Assembly: GCF_000972385.1 (NCBI RefSeq)
Contig: NZ_JXTE01000002.1
Span: 150,885 to 214,884 of the forward strand
Source: Streptomyces sp. WM6386
GTDB taxonomy: Bacteria; Actinomycetota; Actinomycetes; Streptomycetales; Streptomycetaceae
Direction of reading: 5' to 3'
DNA: 64,000 nucleotides
Shown here one piece after another: positions 24,293 to 34,854 of the stretch. Made by a program: the position numbers and the translations under genes. Position 1 is the first letter of the stretch, and each line of letters begins with the position of its first letter. The notes under the pieces are model-generated. The model saw nothing but the letters and a program-made list of their open reading frames with translations. It did not search any database and was not told where the DNA came from.

Positions 24293-24927
24293 GTGCGCGG
24301 ATTCTCGTCGTCGACAACTACGACAGCTTCGTCTTCAACCTGGTGCAGTACCTGTACCAGCTGGGCGCCGAGTGCGAGGTGCTGCGCAACGACGAGGTGT
24401 CGACGGCGCACGCCCAGGACGGCTTCGACGGTGTGCTGCTGTCGCCGGGTCCGGGGACGCCGGAGGAGGCGGGCGTCTGCATCGAGATGGTCCGCCACTG
24501 CGCCGCGACCGCGGTGCCCGTCTTCGGTGTGTGCCTGGGGATGCAGTCGATGCAGGTGGCGTACGGCGGTGTCGTGGACCGCGCGCCGGAGCTGCTGCAC
24601 GGCAAGACGTCGTTGGTGGAGCACGAGGGCAAGGGTGTCTTCGCGGGTCTGCCGACGCCCTTCACGGCGACCCGCTATCACTCCCTCGCGGCCGAGCCGG
24701 AGACGGTGCCGGCCGAGCTGGAGGTGACCGCGCGGACGCACGACGGGATCATCATGGGGCTGCGCCACCGTGAACTGCCCGTCGAGGGTGTGCAGTTCCA
24801 CCCCGAGTCGGTGCTGACGGAACACGGGCACCGGATGCTGGCCAACTGGCTGGTGGAGTGCGGCGACCAGGGTGCGGTGGCGCGAAGCGCGGGGCTGGCC
24901 CCGGTGGTGGGCAGGGCCTCGGCGTGA
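24289..24927 (+). CDS. pabA: Aminodeoxychorismate/anthranilate synthase component II (glutamine amidotransferase)
   Basis: A 212-residue class I glutamine amidotransferase that supplies ammonia to chorismate-using synthases for folate or tryptophan. The catalytic triad is Cys82 (GVCLGMQ), His171 and Glu173 (VQFHPES). The oxyanion-strand motif is SPGPGTPEEAG. GTG start overlaps the upstream stop, and its own stop overlaps the next start (GTGA at both junctions). No PabB/TrpE partner lies nearby, so the choice between folate and tryptophan use rests on the conserved annotation at this locus. Confidence 0.88.
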   Translation: MSARILVVDNYDSFVFNLVQYLYQLGAECEVLRNDEVSTAHAQDGFDGVLLSPGPGTPEEAGVCIEMVRHCAATAVPVFGVCLGMQSMQVAYGGVVDRAPELLHGKTSLVEHEGKGVFAGLPTPFTATRYHSLAAEPETVPAELEVTARTHDGIIMGLRHRELPVEGVQFHPESVLTEHGHRMLANWLVECGDQGAVARSAGLAPVVGRASA

Positions 24928-26027
24928 CCGCACTGCGCCCCGAGCGCGAGTCCGGGACCTCGTACGGGGAGCAGTCGTACGAGGATGCCGGTGCGCTTGG
25001 GGAGTGGTACGACAGTGCGTCGTACGACGCGGGGGGCAGGGCGGGTGCCGATGAGCCCTGGGTGCCGCCCGCCGACGACGAGACGGTGGCGCTGCGGATA
25101 CCGGAGCCGCCGCCGGCCCGAATAGACGGGTCCGTATCGGCGTCTGGATCGGTGTCCGACGCCTCGTCCGCCACAGGAGCCCCCGGAACCCCTGCGGGGG
25201 GCCGTGCGGCCCGTAGAAAGGCCGCCAAGCGCCGTGGTGGGCGTCATGGGGGTGGAGCGAGGCCTTCTGCGGAGTCGGTGGAGGCGTCGGACGACGGGAA
25301 GCCGTCGGCTCCGCTCTCCCGAGTCGAGGCCCGGCGGCGGGCGCGGGCGAGCAAGCCGGGTCCGGCGGTGCTGGCGAGCCGGGCGGTCGGTGAGGTGTTC
25401 ATCACGACCGGCGTTCTGATGCTGCTGTTCGTCACCTATCAGCTGTGGTGGACGAACGTGCGGGCGCACGCGCAGGCCGGCAAGGAGGCGAGCACGCTCC
25501 AGAACGAGTGGGCGAGCGGGAAGCGGGCGCCGGGCGAGTTCGAGCCGGGGCAGGGGTTCGCGCTGCTGCACATTCCCAAGCTGGACGTGGTCGTGCCGAT
25601 AGCGGAGGGCGTCAGCAACAAGAAGGTGCTCGACCGGGGCATGGTCGGGCACTACTCCGAGGGTGCGCTGAAGACGGCGATGCCGAGCGCGAAGACCGGG
25701 AACTTCGGGCTCGCGGGGCATCGGAACACGCACGGCGAGCCGTTCCGGTACATCAACAAGCTCAGCAAGGGCGACGAGATCGTCGTGGAGACACAGGACG
25801 ACTACTTCGTCTACAAGATGACGTCGTCGCTGCCGGTGACGGCGCCGAGCAACACGAGCGTGCTCAATCCGGTTCCTCCGCAGTCGGGTCTCACCGAGCC
25901 GGGCCGCTACATCACCCTGACGACCTGTACGCCGGAGTTCACCAGCAAGTACCGGTTGATCGTCTGGGGCAAGATGGTCGAGGAACGGCCGCGCAGCAAG
26001 GGCAAGCCGGATGCGCTCGTCCAGTAA
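24924..26027 (+). CDS. Class E sortase, long form (SrtE1-like)
   Basis: A 367-residue sortase with a long, charged, low-complexity cytosolic N-terminus (about 1-150), one membrane helix (about 157-176) and the catalytic barrel. Active-site residues are His266 (GLAGHRNTHG), Cys335 (LTTCTPEF) and Arg344 (KYRLIVW). In S. coelicolor the two adjacent class E sortases at this locus anchor the long chaplins and are needed for aerial hyphae. GTG 24924 overlaps pabA by 4 nt. Order and context match SrtE1; the functional assignment is by analogy. Confidence 0.88.
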   Translation: MTALRPERESGTSYGEQSYEDAGALGEWYDSASYDAGGRAGADEPWVPPADDETVALRIPEPPPARIDGSVSASGSVSDASSATGAPGTPAGGRAARRKAAKRRGGRHGGGARPSAESVEASDDGKPSAPLSRVEARRRARASKPGPAVLASRAVGEVFITTGVLMLLFVTYQLWWTNVRAHAQAGKEASTLQNEWASGKRAPGEFEPGQGFALLHIPKLDVVVPIAEGVSNKKVLDRGMVGHYSEGALKTAMPSAKTGNFGLAGHRNTHGEPFRYINKLSKGDEIVVETQDDYFVYKMTSSLPVTAPSNTSVLNPVPPQSGLTEPGRYITLTTCTPEFTSKYRLIVWGKMVEERPRSKGKPDALVQ

Positions 26028-26040
26028 GGGCAGATGAACA

Positions 26041-26775
26041 GTGGCAGCGACCGCGGAGCAGCACGAGGTCACCGACACCACCCCCGCGCCGCGCCGCCGC
26101 GGCATGGGCCCGATCGCCACAGCGGTCAGTGTCTTCGGTGAACTCCTCATCACGGCGGGCCTGATCCTCGGCCTGTTCGTCGTCTACTCGCTGTGGTGGA
26201 CGAACGTCGTCGCCGACCGCGCGGCGGGCAAACAGGCCGACAAGGTCCGCGACAACTGGGCCCAGGACACGGGGCCGGGTGCGCTGAACACGAAGAACGG
26301 CATCGGCTTCCTGCACGTCCCCGCGATGAAGAACGGCGAGGTCCTCGTCGAGAAGGGCACGTCGGCGAAGCAGCTCAACGACGGTGTCGCCGGTTACTAC
26401 ACCGACCCGGTCAAGGCGACGCTGCCGATGTCCGGCAAGGACGGCAACTTCTCCCTCGCGGCCCATCGCGACGGCCATGGCGCCAAGTTCCACAACATCG
26501 ACAAGATCGAGAAGGGCGACCCGATCGTCTTCGAGACGAAGGACAAGTGGTACGTCTACAAGGCGTACGCGATCCTTCCGGAAACCTCGAAGTACAACGT
26601 CAAGGTCCTGGGCGCCGTCCCCAAGGAGTCCGGCAGGAAGAAGGCCGGCAAGTACATCACGCTGACCACCTGCACGCCGGTGTACACGTCGCGGTATCGG
26701 TATGTGGTGTGGGGGGAGTTGGTGCGGGTGGAGAAGGTGGACAGTGCGCGGACGTTGCCGAAGGAACTGCGCTGA
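26041..26775 (+). CDS. Class E sortase (SrtE2-like)
   Basis: A 244-residue sortase with a helix at about 32-52 and catalytic His142 (SLAAHRDGHG), Cys211 (LTTCTPVY) and Arg220 (SRYRYVVW). It begins at GTG 26041, 13 nt after srtE1. It lacks the long N-terminal extension of srtE1. A strong terminator follows, closing the DUF881-sortase-pabA operon. It probably acts redundantly with srtE1 on LAxTG surface proteins, inferred from the S. coelicolor pair. Confidence 0.87.
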   Translation: MAATAEQHEVTDTTPAPRRRGMGPIATAVSVFGELLITAGLILGLFVVYSLWWTNVVADRAAGKQADKVRDNWAQDTGPGALNTKNGIGFLHVPAMKNGEVLVEKGTSAKQLNDGVAGYYTDPVKATLPMSGKDGNFSLAAHRDGHGAKFHNIDKIEKGDPIVFETKDKWYVYKAYAILPETSKYNVKVLGAVPKESGRKKAGKYITLTTCTPVYTSRYRYVVWGELVRVEKVDSARTLPKELR

Positions 26776-26803
26776 CCGGGTCACCGGGAACAGAATGAAG
26801 AAG

Positions 26804-26837
26804 AGCTGTCTCCCCGGCGAAAACGGGGGAGACAGCT
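26804..26837. terminator. Terminator closing the sortase operon
   Basis: Perfect 12-bp arms AGCTGTCTCCCC (26804-26815) and GGGGAGACAGCT (26826-26837). It lies between convergent genes and could serve both. Confidence 0.85.
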
Positions 26838-26886
26838 GTCAAAGTCCGCGGAGTTTCCTATGGGTGGTCTTTGGCTTTTCTTTGTT

Positions 26887-27348
26887 TCAGCCGCAGTGAA
26901 CGGCGTTCAGCGTGCGCTTGGCCCAGACGTCGTTGTGGCGGGTCTGCGCAAAGATGGTGATGCAGCGGTTCGAGGCTGTCACGTCCACGGGACCCGCGTA
27001 GTACTGGTAGTAGCCGTAGTCGCCGTCGATCGGGGTGTCGGCGGTACACGCCGCGCCGGGGGTGGAGCCGGCCACGCAGCGCCAGATCTGGACGTCTATG
27101 GCCTGGGGGTTGCTGGTGCCGTAACCGCCCGCGCTGGTGCGGACGTTGGAGGCGCAGTTCGTCCCGGTGGCGGAGTCGTAGTAGAGGTAGATGTTGCTGT
27201 AGGTCGTGCCGCCCGACGTCTTCACCGCATAGGTGTCGATCTGCGAACCAGGGCAGCCGTAGCCGGCCGCGCTGGCCGACGGGGCCATGATGAAACCGGC
27301 CAACATCGTGAAGAAGAGTGCCGAAATTATCGCGGTAATCCTGCGCAC
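26887..27348 (-). CDS. Secreted Cys-containing protein, spore-associated protein A-like
   Basis: A protein of about 153 residues with a clear signal peptide (VRRITAIISALFFTMLAGF, cleavage after APSASAA). The mature domain has six Cys residues and is rich in Tyr, Gly and Thr. The pattern of YLYYDSATGTNC and YAGPVDVTASNRC resembles the SapA family of Streptomyces spore-associated proteins; resemblance is by eye. GTG 27348 is preferred because AAAGGA lies 6 nt upstream, whereas the ATG at 27354 abuts it. Likely extracellular; function is unknown. Confidence 0.68.
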   Translation of the reverse strand: MRRITAIISALFFTMLAGFIMAPSASAAGYGCPGSQIDTYAVKTSGGTTYSNIYLYYDSATGTNCASNVRTSAGGYGTSNPQAIDVQIWRCVAGSTPGAACTADTPIDGDYGYYQYYAGPVDVTASNRCITIFAQTRHNDVWAKRTLNAVHCG

Positions 27349-27485
27349 GGTCATTCCTTTCTTACGTCTGTGAATTAGCCGTGCGAATTCTGGCAGTCTG
27401 TTGATCAAGCAACAAGATCGCCCAACGGGGCGAACCGCCCACTTCGGGCGATGGCTTTTTGTGATCTGCGCCACCCTGTAAAGCC

Positions 27486-27523
27486 CTGAGGGGCTGGTCG
27501 CTTCAGAGCGACCAGCCCCTCAG
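27486..27523 (-). terminator. Terminator of the pknB operon
   Basis: Perfect 17-bp arms at 27486-27502 and 27507-27523 with a 4-nt loop, 17 bp after the pknB stop on the minus strand. Confidence 0.88.
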
Positions 27524-27540
27524 ATGGGGTCGACCAGGGG

Positions 27541-29556
<2,016 letters not shown>

Positions 29557-29725
29557 AGCTACCTACCAGCCCTCTCCGTCGGTCCCGACCGGCACTGGTG
29601 TGCGGTCGGGGGCTGCCATCCGGGCCTACCGTACCCGGCTGGCTTTGTGTGACCTGGCCAAGCCCGTCACCCGATACAGGACCGGTATCGCAACGTGCAC
29701 CGATGTGAAGGGGACGTGAGCGGGG

Positions 29726-31201
29726 TCACTTGTTGGAGTTGATGACCGCCTCCATCACGCTCTTGGCGATGGGCGCCGCGAGGCCGCTGCCGGAGATGTC
29801 GTCGCGGACCGCCTTCTCGTCCTCGACGACCACGGCCACGGCGACCGGCTTGCTGCCGTCGCCGAGCTTGGCGTACGAGATGAACCAGGCGTAAGGGTTC
29901 TTGCTGTTGTTCTCGCCGTGCTGGGCGGTGCCGGTCTTGCCGCCGACCGTGACGCCGTCGCCCATCTGTGCGGTTTTGCCGGTGCCGTCCTTGACGACCG
30001 TCTCCATCATCGACTGCAGGATCTGCGCGTTCTTCGCCGACAGCGGCTGGCTGTACGTCTCCGGGTCGGTCTTCTCGATGACGTCGACATTGCTGGCCTG
30101 GAGTTCATCGACCATGTACGGCTTCATGAGGGTGCCGTCGTTGGCGACCGCGGAGGCGACCATGGCCATCTGCAGCGGGGTGGCGGCGGTGTTGAACTGG
30201 CCGATGGAGGACAGGGCGACCTGCGAGGGCTCCATGTCGTCGGAGAAGACGGAGGCGCTGGAACGGACCGGCGTGAACTGTTCCTCGGTGAAGCCGAACT
30301 TCTTGGCCTCTTCGAGCATCTTCTCGTTCTTGAGGTCAGCGCCGATCTTGCCGAAGACGGTGTTGCAGGACACCCGCAGTGCCTCACGGAGCGTGGCGTT
30401 CTTGCAGGGGATGTTGCCCTCGTTCTTCAGCTCGGTCGTGGTGCCCGTCATGACCCAGGGCAGCGGGGAGTCCGTCTTTTCGTCCGCGTCGTCGTACAGG
30501 CCGTTCTCCAGCGCGGCGGCCGCGGTGACGACCTTGAAGGTGGAGCCGGGCGGGTAGACCTCGCGCAGCGCCCGGTTGAGCATCGGGTCGGCGGGGTTGT
30601 TCTTCTTGTCGAGGGCCTTCCAGGCCTTCTCGTCCGACTCGCCGCCGCCGGCGATCGTTCCGGGGTCGTACGACGGGTAGGAGGCCATCGCCAGGATCTT
30701 GCCGGTGGACGGTTCGAGCGCGACGACCGCACCCTTGCCGCGCTTGGCGAGGCCCTCGTACGCGGCCTTCTGGGCGGCGGCGTTGAGGGTGGTGACGACG
30801 TTGCCGCCTTCCTTCGCCTTGCCCGTGATCATGTCGAGGGTGTTGCGGAAGAAGAGCCGGTCGTCGTTGCCGGTGAGGATGCCGTCCTCGAGGTACTCCA
30901 GCTGGTTGGCGCCGTAGGCCTGGGAGACGAAGCCGGTGACGGGCGCCCACATGGCGCCGTCCTTGTAGGTGCGCTTGTACTTGAAGTCGCCCGTGGTCGT
31001 CTCTTTGTACCCGGTGATGGCCTTGCCGTCGACGATGATGTTGCCGCGCGGGGTGGCGTAGCGCTCGATGGCGACCCGGCGGTTGTCGGTGTCGGTCCTC
31101 AGGTCGTCGGCCTTGACGTACTGGAGCCAGTTGTCACGGATGAGCAGGGCCATGACGAGGAGGCCGCAGAAGATCGCGATCCGGCGCAGGGGCTTGTTCA
31201 T
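29726..31201 (-). CDS. pbpA: Class B penicillin-binding protein (PbpA type)
   Basis: A 491-residue peptidoglycan transpeptidase. It has an N-terminal membrane anchor (about 7-22), a dimerisation/pedestal region (about 45-150) and a transpeptidase domain with S220-x-x-K223 (PPGSTFK), S278-C-N280 and K422-T-G (GGKTGTAQ). ATG 31201 overlaps the ftsW/rodA stop by 4 nt (ATGA), and the SEDS protein is its expected glycosyltransferase partner. The frame remains open far upstream through ftsW but without homology, so the short start is used. Confidence 0.94.
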   Translation of the reverse strand: MNKPLRRIAIFCGLLVMALLIRDNWLQYVKADDLRTDTDNRRVAIERYATPRGNIIVDGKAITGYKETTTGDFKYKRTYKDGAMWAPVTGFVSQAYGANQLEYLEDGILTGNDDRLFFRNTLDMITGKAKEGGNVVTTLNAAAQKAAYEGLAKRGKGAVVALEPSTGKILAMASYPSYDPGTIAGGGESDEKAWKALDKKNNPADPMLNRALREVYPPGSTFKVVTAAAALENGLYDDADEKTDSPLPWVMTGTTTELKNEGNIPCKNATLREALRVSCNTVFGKIGADLKNEKMLEEAKKFGFTEEQFTPVRSSASVFSDDMEPSQVALSSIGQFNTAATPLQMAMVASAVANDGTLMKPYMVDELQASNVDVIEKTDPETYSQPLSAKNAQILQSMMETVVKDGTGKTAQMGDGVTVGGKTGTAQHGENNSKNPYAWFISYAKLGDGSKPVAVAVVVEDEKAVRDDISGSGLAAPIAKSVMEAVINSNK

Positions 31202-32634
31202 GACGGGCGGACCACCTGGGTCATCTCGGCGTCGGGGTTGGGGGCGGGAGCGGGTGCCGGACGGCGTGCGGTGTCGCTGATGCGCAGCAGGATGCCGATC
31301 AGGGCCCAGTTGGCGATGACGGACGAACCGCCGTAGGCCACGAACGGCAGCGTCATGCCGGTCAGCGGGATGAGGCCCATGACACCGCCGGCCACGACGA
31401 AGACCTGGAGGGCGAAGGCGCCGGACAGGCCGATGGCCAGCAGCTTGCCGAACGGGTCGCGGGCGGCCAGGGCGGTGCGCACACCGCGCTCGACGATCAG
31501 GCCGTAGATCAGCAGGATCGCCATGACGCCGGCGAGGCCCAGTTCCTCGCCGAACGTGGCGAGGATGAAGTCGGAGTTGGCGGCGAAGCCGATGAGGTCG
31601 GAGTTGCCCTGCCCGAGGCCGGTACCGAGGGTGCCGCCGGAGCCGAATGCCCACAGCGCCTGCATGGACTGCTCGGTGTGGCCGTAGATGCCCTGCCTGC
31701 TGAGTGTGTACTCGCGCATGGGGTCGAGCCATGCCTGGACTCGCTGCTGGACGTGCGGCTCGAAGGAGGCGACACCCACGGCGCCGGCGGCGGACATCAG
31801 CAGGCCGAAGACGATCCAGCTGGTCCGCTCGGTGGCGACGTACAGCATGATGATGAACATCCCGAAGAACAGCAGGGATGTACCGAGGTCGGTCTCGAAG
31901 ACCAGGATGAGGATCGACATCACCCAGACGACGAGGATCGGACCGAGGTCGCGGCCGCGTGGCAGGTACAGGCCCATGAAGCGACGGCTGGCCAGGGCCA
32001 GGGCGTCTCTCTTGACCATGAGATAGCCGGCGAAGAAGACCGCGAGGGCGATCTTCGCGAACTCGCCGGGCTGGAGCGTGCCGAGTCCGGGGATCTTGAT
32101 CCAGATCTTGGCGCCGTAGGTGGGGGCGCTGAGGCCGGGAATCAGCGGCATCACGAGCAGGAGCATGGCCCCGGCCATGGAGATGTAGGTGTAGCGCTGC
32201 AGGACGCGGTGGTCCTTGAGGAAGATCAGCACGGCCACCAGCAGGGCGACGCCCAGCGCCGAGTACAGCAGCTGACGCGGTGCCGCGTCGGGGTAGTTGG
32301 CGCTTAGTCTCTTGGACTGGTCCAGGCGCCAGATGACGACTAGGCCGAGCCCGTTCAGCAGCGTAGCCAGAGGCAGCAGCAGGGGGTCGGCGTACGGCGC
32401 GAACTTGCGGACGACGAGGTGGCCGACGCCGGCGAGGAGGCCGAGTCCCAGGCCGTAGCCCAGCAGTCCGGGCGGCACCTCGTCGTTGATGGCCAGCCCG
32501 ACGTTGACGTAGGCGAACACCGGGATGACGACGGCGAACACCAGCAGCGCGAGCTCGGTGTTGCGTCGGCTCGGTGTGCCGATCGAGCCGATCGTGGACG
32601 TGTGGTGCGTCGACGTGTTGGAAGTACTGCTCAT
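31198..32634 (-). CDS. SEDS family FtsW/RodA peptidoglycan polymerase
   Basis: A 478-residue polytopic protein with about twelve membrane helices. Visible family features include GxxK-type loop residues around PGLGTLQPGEFAKIALAVFF, the QSMQALWAFGSGG loop and the C-terminal PLTGMTLPFVAYGGSS signature. SEDS proteins polymerise lipid II into glycan strands and pair with a class B PBP, here the overlapping pbpA. Rod/elongation versus septal role is not decidable from this locus; in Streptomyces this copy is usually distinct from dcw-cluster ftsW. Confidence 0.93.
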   Translation of the reverse strand: MSSTSNTSTHHTSTIGSIGTPSRRNTELALLVFAVVIPVFAYVNVGLAINDEVPPGLLGYGLGLGLLAGVGHLVVRKFAPYADPLLLPLATLLNGLGLVVIWRLDQSKRLSANYPDAAPRQLLYSALGVALLVAVLIFLKDHRVLQRYTYISMAGAMLLLVMPLIPGLSAPTYGAKIWIKIPGLGTLQPGEFAKIALAVFFAGYLMVKRDALALASRRFMGLYLPRGRDLGPILVVWVMSILILVFETDLGTSLLFFGMFIIMLYVATERTSWIVFGLLMSAAGAVGVASFEPHVQQRVQAWLDPMREYTLSRQGIYGHTEQSMQALWAFGSGGTLGTGLGQGNSDLIGFAANSDFILATFGEELGLAGVMAILLIYGLIVERGVRTALAARDPFGKLLAIGLSGAFALQVFVVAGGVMGLIPLTGMTLPFVAYGGSSVIANWALIGILLRISDTARRPAPAPAPNPDAEMTQVVRPS

Positions 32635-32661
32635 CGTGTGACTGGGCCTCTCACGGCTTGC

Positions 32662-34203
32662 CTACTGCGTACCGCACTGCCCGACGACCTGCTTCTCTTC
32701 GTCCGAGAGGGTGGGGCCGGGGGTGGGAGTGGGCGCGGTCGGGGAGGCGGAAGCGTTCGGGGACGGTGAGGTCGTGGTGGACGGGGTCGGTGAGGCCTTG
32801 GACGTGAGGGAGGTCCTGGTGGTTCCCGTGGTGCCTCCGGCCTCGCCCTCGCCGGTCTTGGAGTTCTGCTCGCTCTCGGCGGCCTGCTGTTCGGCGCGCT
32901 TCTTGCACGCGGAGGCCTGCAGGGAGAGTTCGTCGATTTTCTTCTGGGCGGTCTTGAGGTCGCCTTCGGCGATGGTGCCCTCGACGAGCTTCTGCTGGTA
33001 CGGCGGCAGGTACTTGAGTTCGATCTCGGGGTGGTCCTTCTGCACCTTCGACAGCGACACCCAGGCAAGGTCCTGGCTGATGCCCCGGTACAGCGCCACG
33101 TGTTCGTCGTTGGTGGCCACGTAGTACTGGGTCTGGGTCCAGCGCCAGCCGCCGTAGAGGCCGCCGCCGACGACGGCGAGTGCGAGGGCGATGTAGAAGG
33201 ATCTCTTCAGCCACTTGCGGCCCTTGCGGGGCTTGACGAAGTCCTCGTCGCTGTAGTCGCCGAAGCCGTCGGTGGGGATGAAGCCGGTGACGTCGCCGGA
33301 TCCGGGCGGGCCGAACTGTCCGCCCCCGCCCTGTCCGGGCACCTGGCGGCCGAGCCCGGAGGCGCGGCCCGCGGGGGTCTGCATGATGCCGTTGTCGTGC
33401 AGTTGGTGCTGCTGGTTCTCGGCGACCGCGCCGACGACGACCGGGGTGTCGGAGAGCTGCCCGGCGAGGGTGTCCCCGGTGTCCAGGTCCAGTACGTCGG
33501 CGACGATGACCGTGATGTTGTCGGGGCCGCCGCCGCGCAGGGCGAGCTGGATCAGCTCCTGCACGGTCTCCTGGGGGCCCTGGTAGCTGGCGAGGGTGTC
33601 CTCGAGGGTCTGGTGGGAGACGACCCCGGACAGCCCGTCGGAGCAGATCAGGTAGCGGTCGCCGGCGCGGACCTCGCGGATGGAGAGGTCGGGCTCGACG
33701 TGCTCGCCGCTGCCCAGTGCGCGCATCAGCAGGGAGCGCTGCGGGTGGGTGGTGGCTTCTTCCTCGGTGATGCGGCCCTCGTCGACCAGGCGCTGCACCC
33801 AGGTGTGGTCCTGGGTGATCTGGGTGAGGACGCCGTCGCGGAGCAGGTACGCGCGCGAGTCGCCGACATGGACGAGGCCGAGGCGCTGGCCGGTCCACAG
33901 CAGGGCGGTGAGCGTGGTGCCCATGCCCTCGAGCTGGGGGTCCTCCTCGACCAGGGAGCGCAGTTGGTCGTTGGCGCGCTGGACGGCGGTGCCGAGGGAG
34001 GTGAGGACGTCGGAGCCGGGGACGTCGTCGTCGAGGGCGACGATGGTGGAGATGGCCTCGGAGGAGGCGACCTCACCGGCGGCGGCGCCGCCCATGCCGT
34101 CGGCGATGGCGAGGAGGCGCGGACCGGCGTATCCGGAGTCCTCGTTGCCCTCCCGGATCATGCCTTTGTGCGATCCGGCGGCGAAGCGCAGTGACAGACT
34201 CAT
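32662..34203 (-). CDS. pstP: PP2C-type Ser/Thr phosphatase (PstP)
   Basis: A 513-residue membrane phosphatase that reverses PknB-type phosphorylation. The catalytic domain (about 1-235) has metal-binding motifs REGNEDSGY, IADGMGG, VHVGDSRAYL, CSDGLSG and GGPDNITVI. A disordered linker, one membrane helix (about 328-348) and an extracellular region with a coiled coil and a Thr/Ser/Pro-rich tail follow. ATG 34203 with GAGG 5 nt upstream is preferred; ATG 34233 would add ten residues. It lies between the FHA genes and ftsW/rodA, the conserved actinobacterial order. Confidence 0.94.
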   Translation of the reverse strand: MSLSLRFAAGSHKGMIREGNEDSGYAGPRLLAIADGMGGAAAGEVASSEAISTIVALDDDVPGSDVLTSLGTAVQRANDQLRSLVEEDPQLEGMGTTLTALLWTGQRLGLVHVGDSRAYLLRDGVLTQITQDHTWVQRLVDEGRITEEEATTHPQRSLLMRALGSGEHVEPDLSIREVRAGDRYLICSDGLSGVVSHQTLEDTLASYQGPQETVQELIQLALRGGGPDNITVIVADVLDLDTGDTLAGQLSDTPVVVGAVAENQQHQLHDNGIMQTPAGRASGLGRQVPGQGGGGQFGPPGSGDVTGFIPTDGFGDYSDEDFVKPRKGRKWLKRSFYIALALAVVGGGLYGGWRWTQTQYYVATNDEHVALYRGISQDLAWVSLSKVQKDHPEIELKYLPPYQQKLVEGTIAEGDLKTAQKKIDELSLQASACKKRAEQQAAESEQNSKTGEGEAGGTTGTTRTSLTSKASPTPSTTTSPSPNASASPTAPTPTPGPTLSDEEKQVVGQCGTQ

Positions 34204-34331
34204 GCGCACCTCGCCCGTCGGCTCCGGATACATCCGCACGGTGCCCACCCTCCGGTCGGGAGCGCGCCGGGGCCCGGGGTGGGGGCCCACTCCGCGTGCT
34301 CGCTCCGCTCGCGCCTATTCATGATGTAGCA

Positions 34332-34844
34332 CTACTTCCGCAGCTCGATGACGGTCTTGCCGATGCGGATCGGCGCGCCCAGCGGAATCGGTGTGGGGGT
34401 CGTCAGCCGACTCCGGTCCAGATAGGTGCCGTTGGTGGACCCGAGGTCCTCGACGATCCACTGGCCGTCCCGGTCCGGGTAGATCCTGGCGTGCCTGCTG
34501 GAGGCGTAGTCGTCGTCCAGCACGATGGTGCTGTCGTGCGCCCGGCCCAGGGTGATGGTCTGGCCCTGGAGCGCGACGGTGGTGCCGGTGAGGGTGCCCT
34601 CGCTGACGACCAGCTTGCTGGGGGCGTTACGGCCGCGGCGGCCGGCGGCGGGCTGCTGGCGCTGCTGCGGGGGCGCCGGTTGGCGCTGGGCCTGCTGCGG
34701 CCGGGCGGCCTCTCGCCTGGCCCCGCGCTGGGTGACGCGCGTACCGAACAGGTCGCTGCGGATGACCTGCACGGCCACGATCACGAACAGCCACAGTACG
34801 GCTAGGAAACCCAGCCGCATGACCGTGAGGGTCAGCTCTGACAT
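34332..34844 (-). CDS. fhaB: FHA-domain protein with N-terminal membrane helix (FhaB/FipA-like)
   Basis: A 170-residue protein with one membrane helix (about 7-27), a Gln/Arg-rich linker and a C-terminal FHA domain (about 85-165). FHA phosphothreonine-binding residues are visible in TLGRAHDST and SSRHARIY, plus DLGSTNGTYLD. In mycobacteria FhaB (FipA) bridges PknB-phosphorylated division proteins. The start lies 10 nt after the fhaA stop. Basic linkers in such proteins are often phosphorylated; not shown here. Confidence 0.9.
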   Translation of the reverse strand: MSELTLTVMRLGFLAVLWLFVIVAVQVIRSDLFGTRVTQRGARREAARPQQAQRQPAPPQQRQQPAAGRRGRNAPSKLVVSEGTLTGTTVALQGQTITLGRAHDSTIVLDDDYASSRHARIYPDRDGQWIVEDLGSTNGTYLDRSRLTTPTPIPLGAPIRIGKTVIELRK

Positions 34845-34854
34845 TGCCCCCGCT

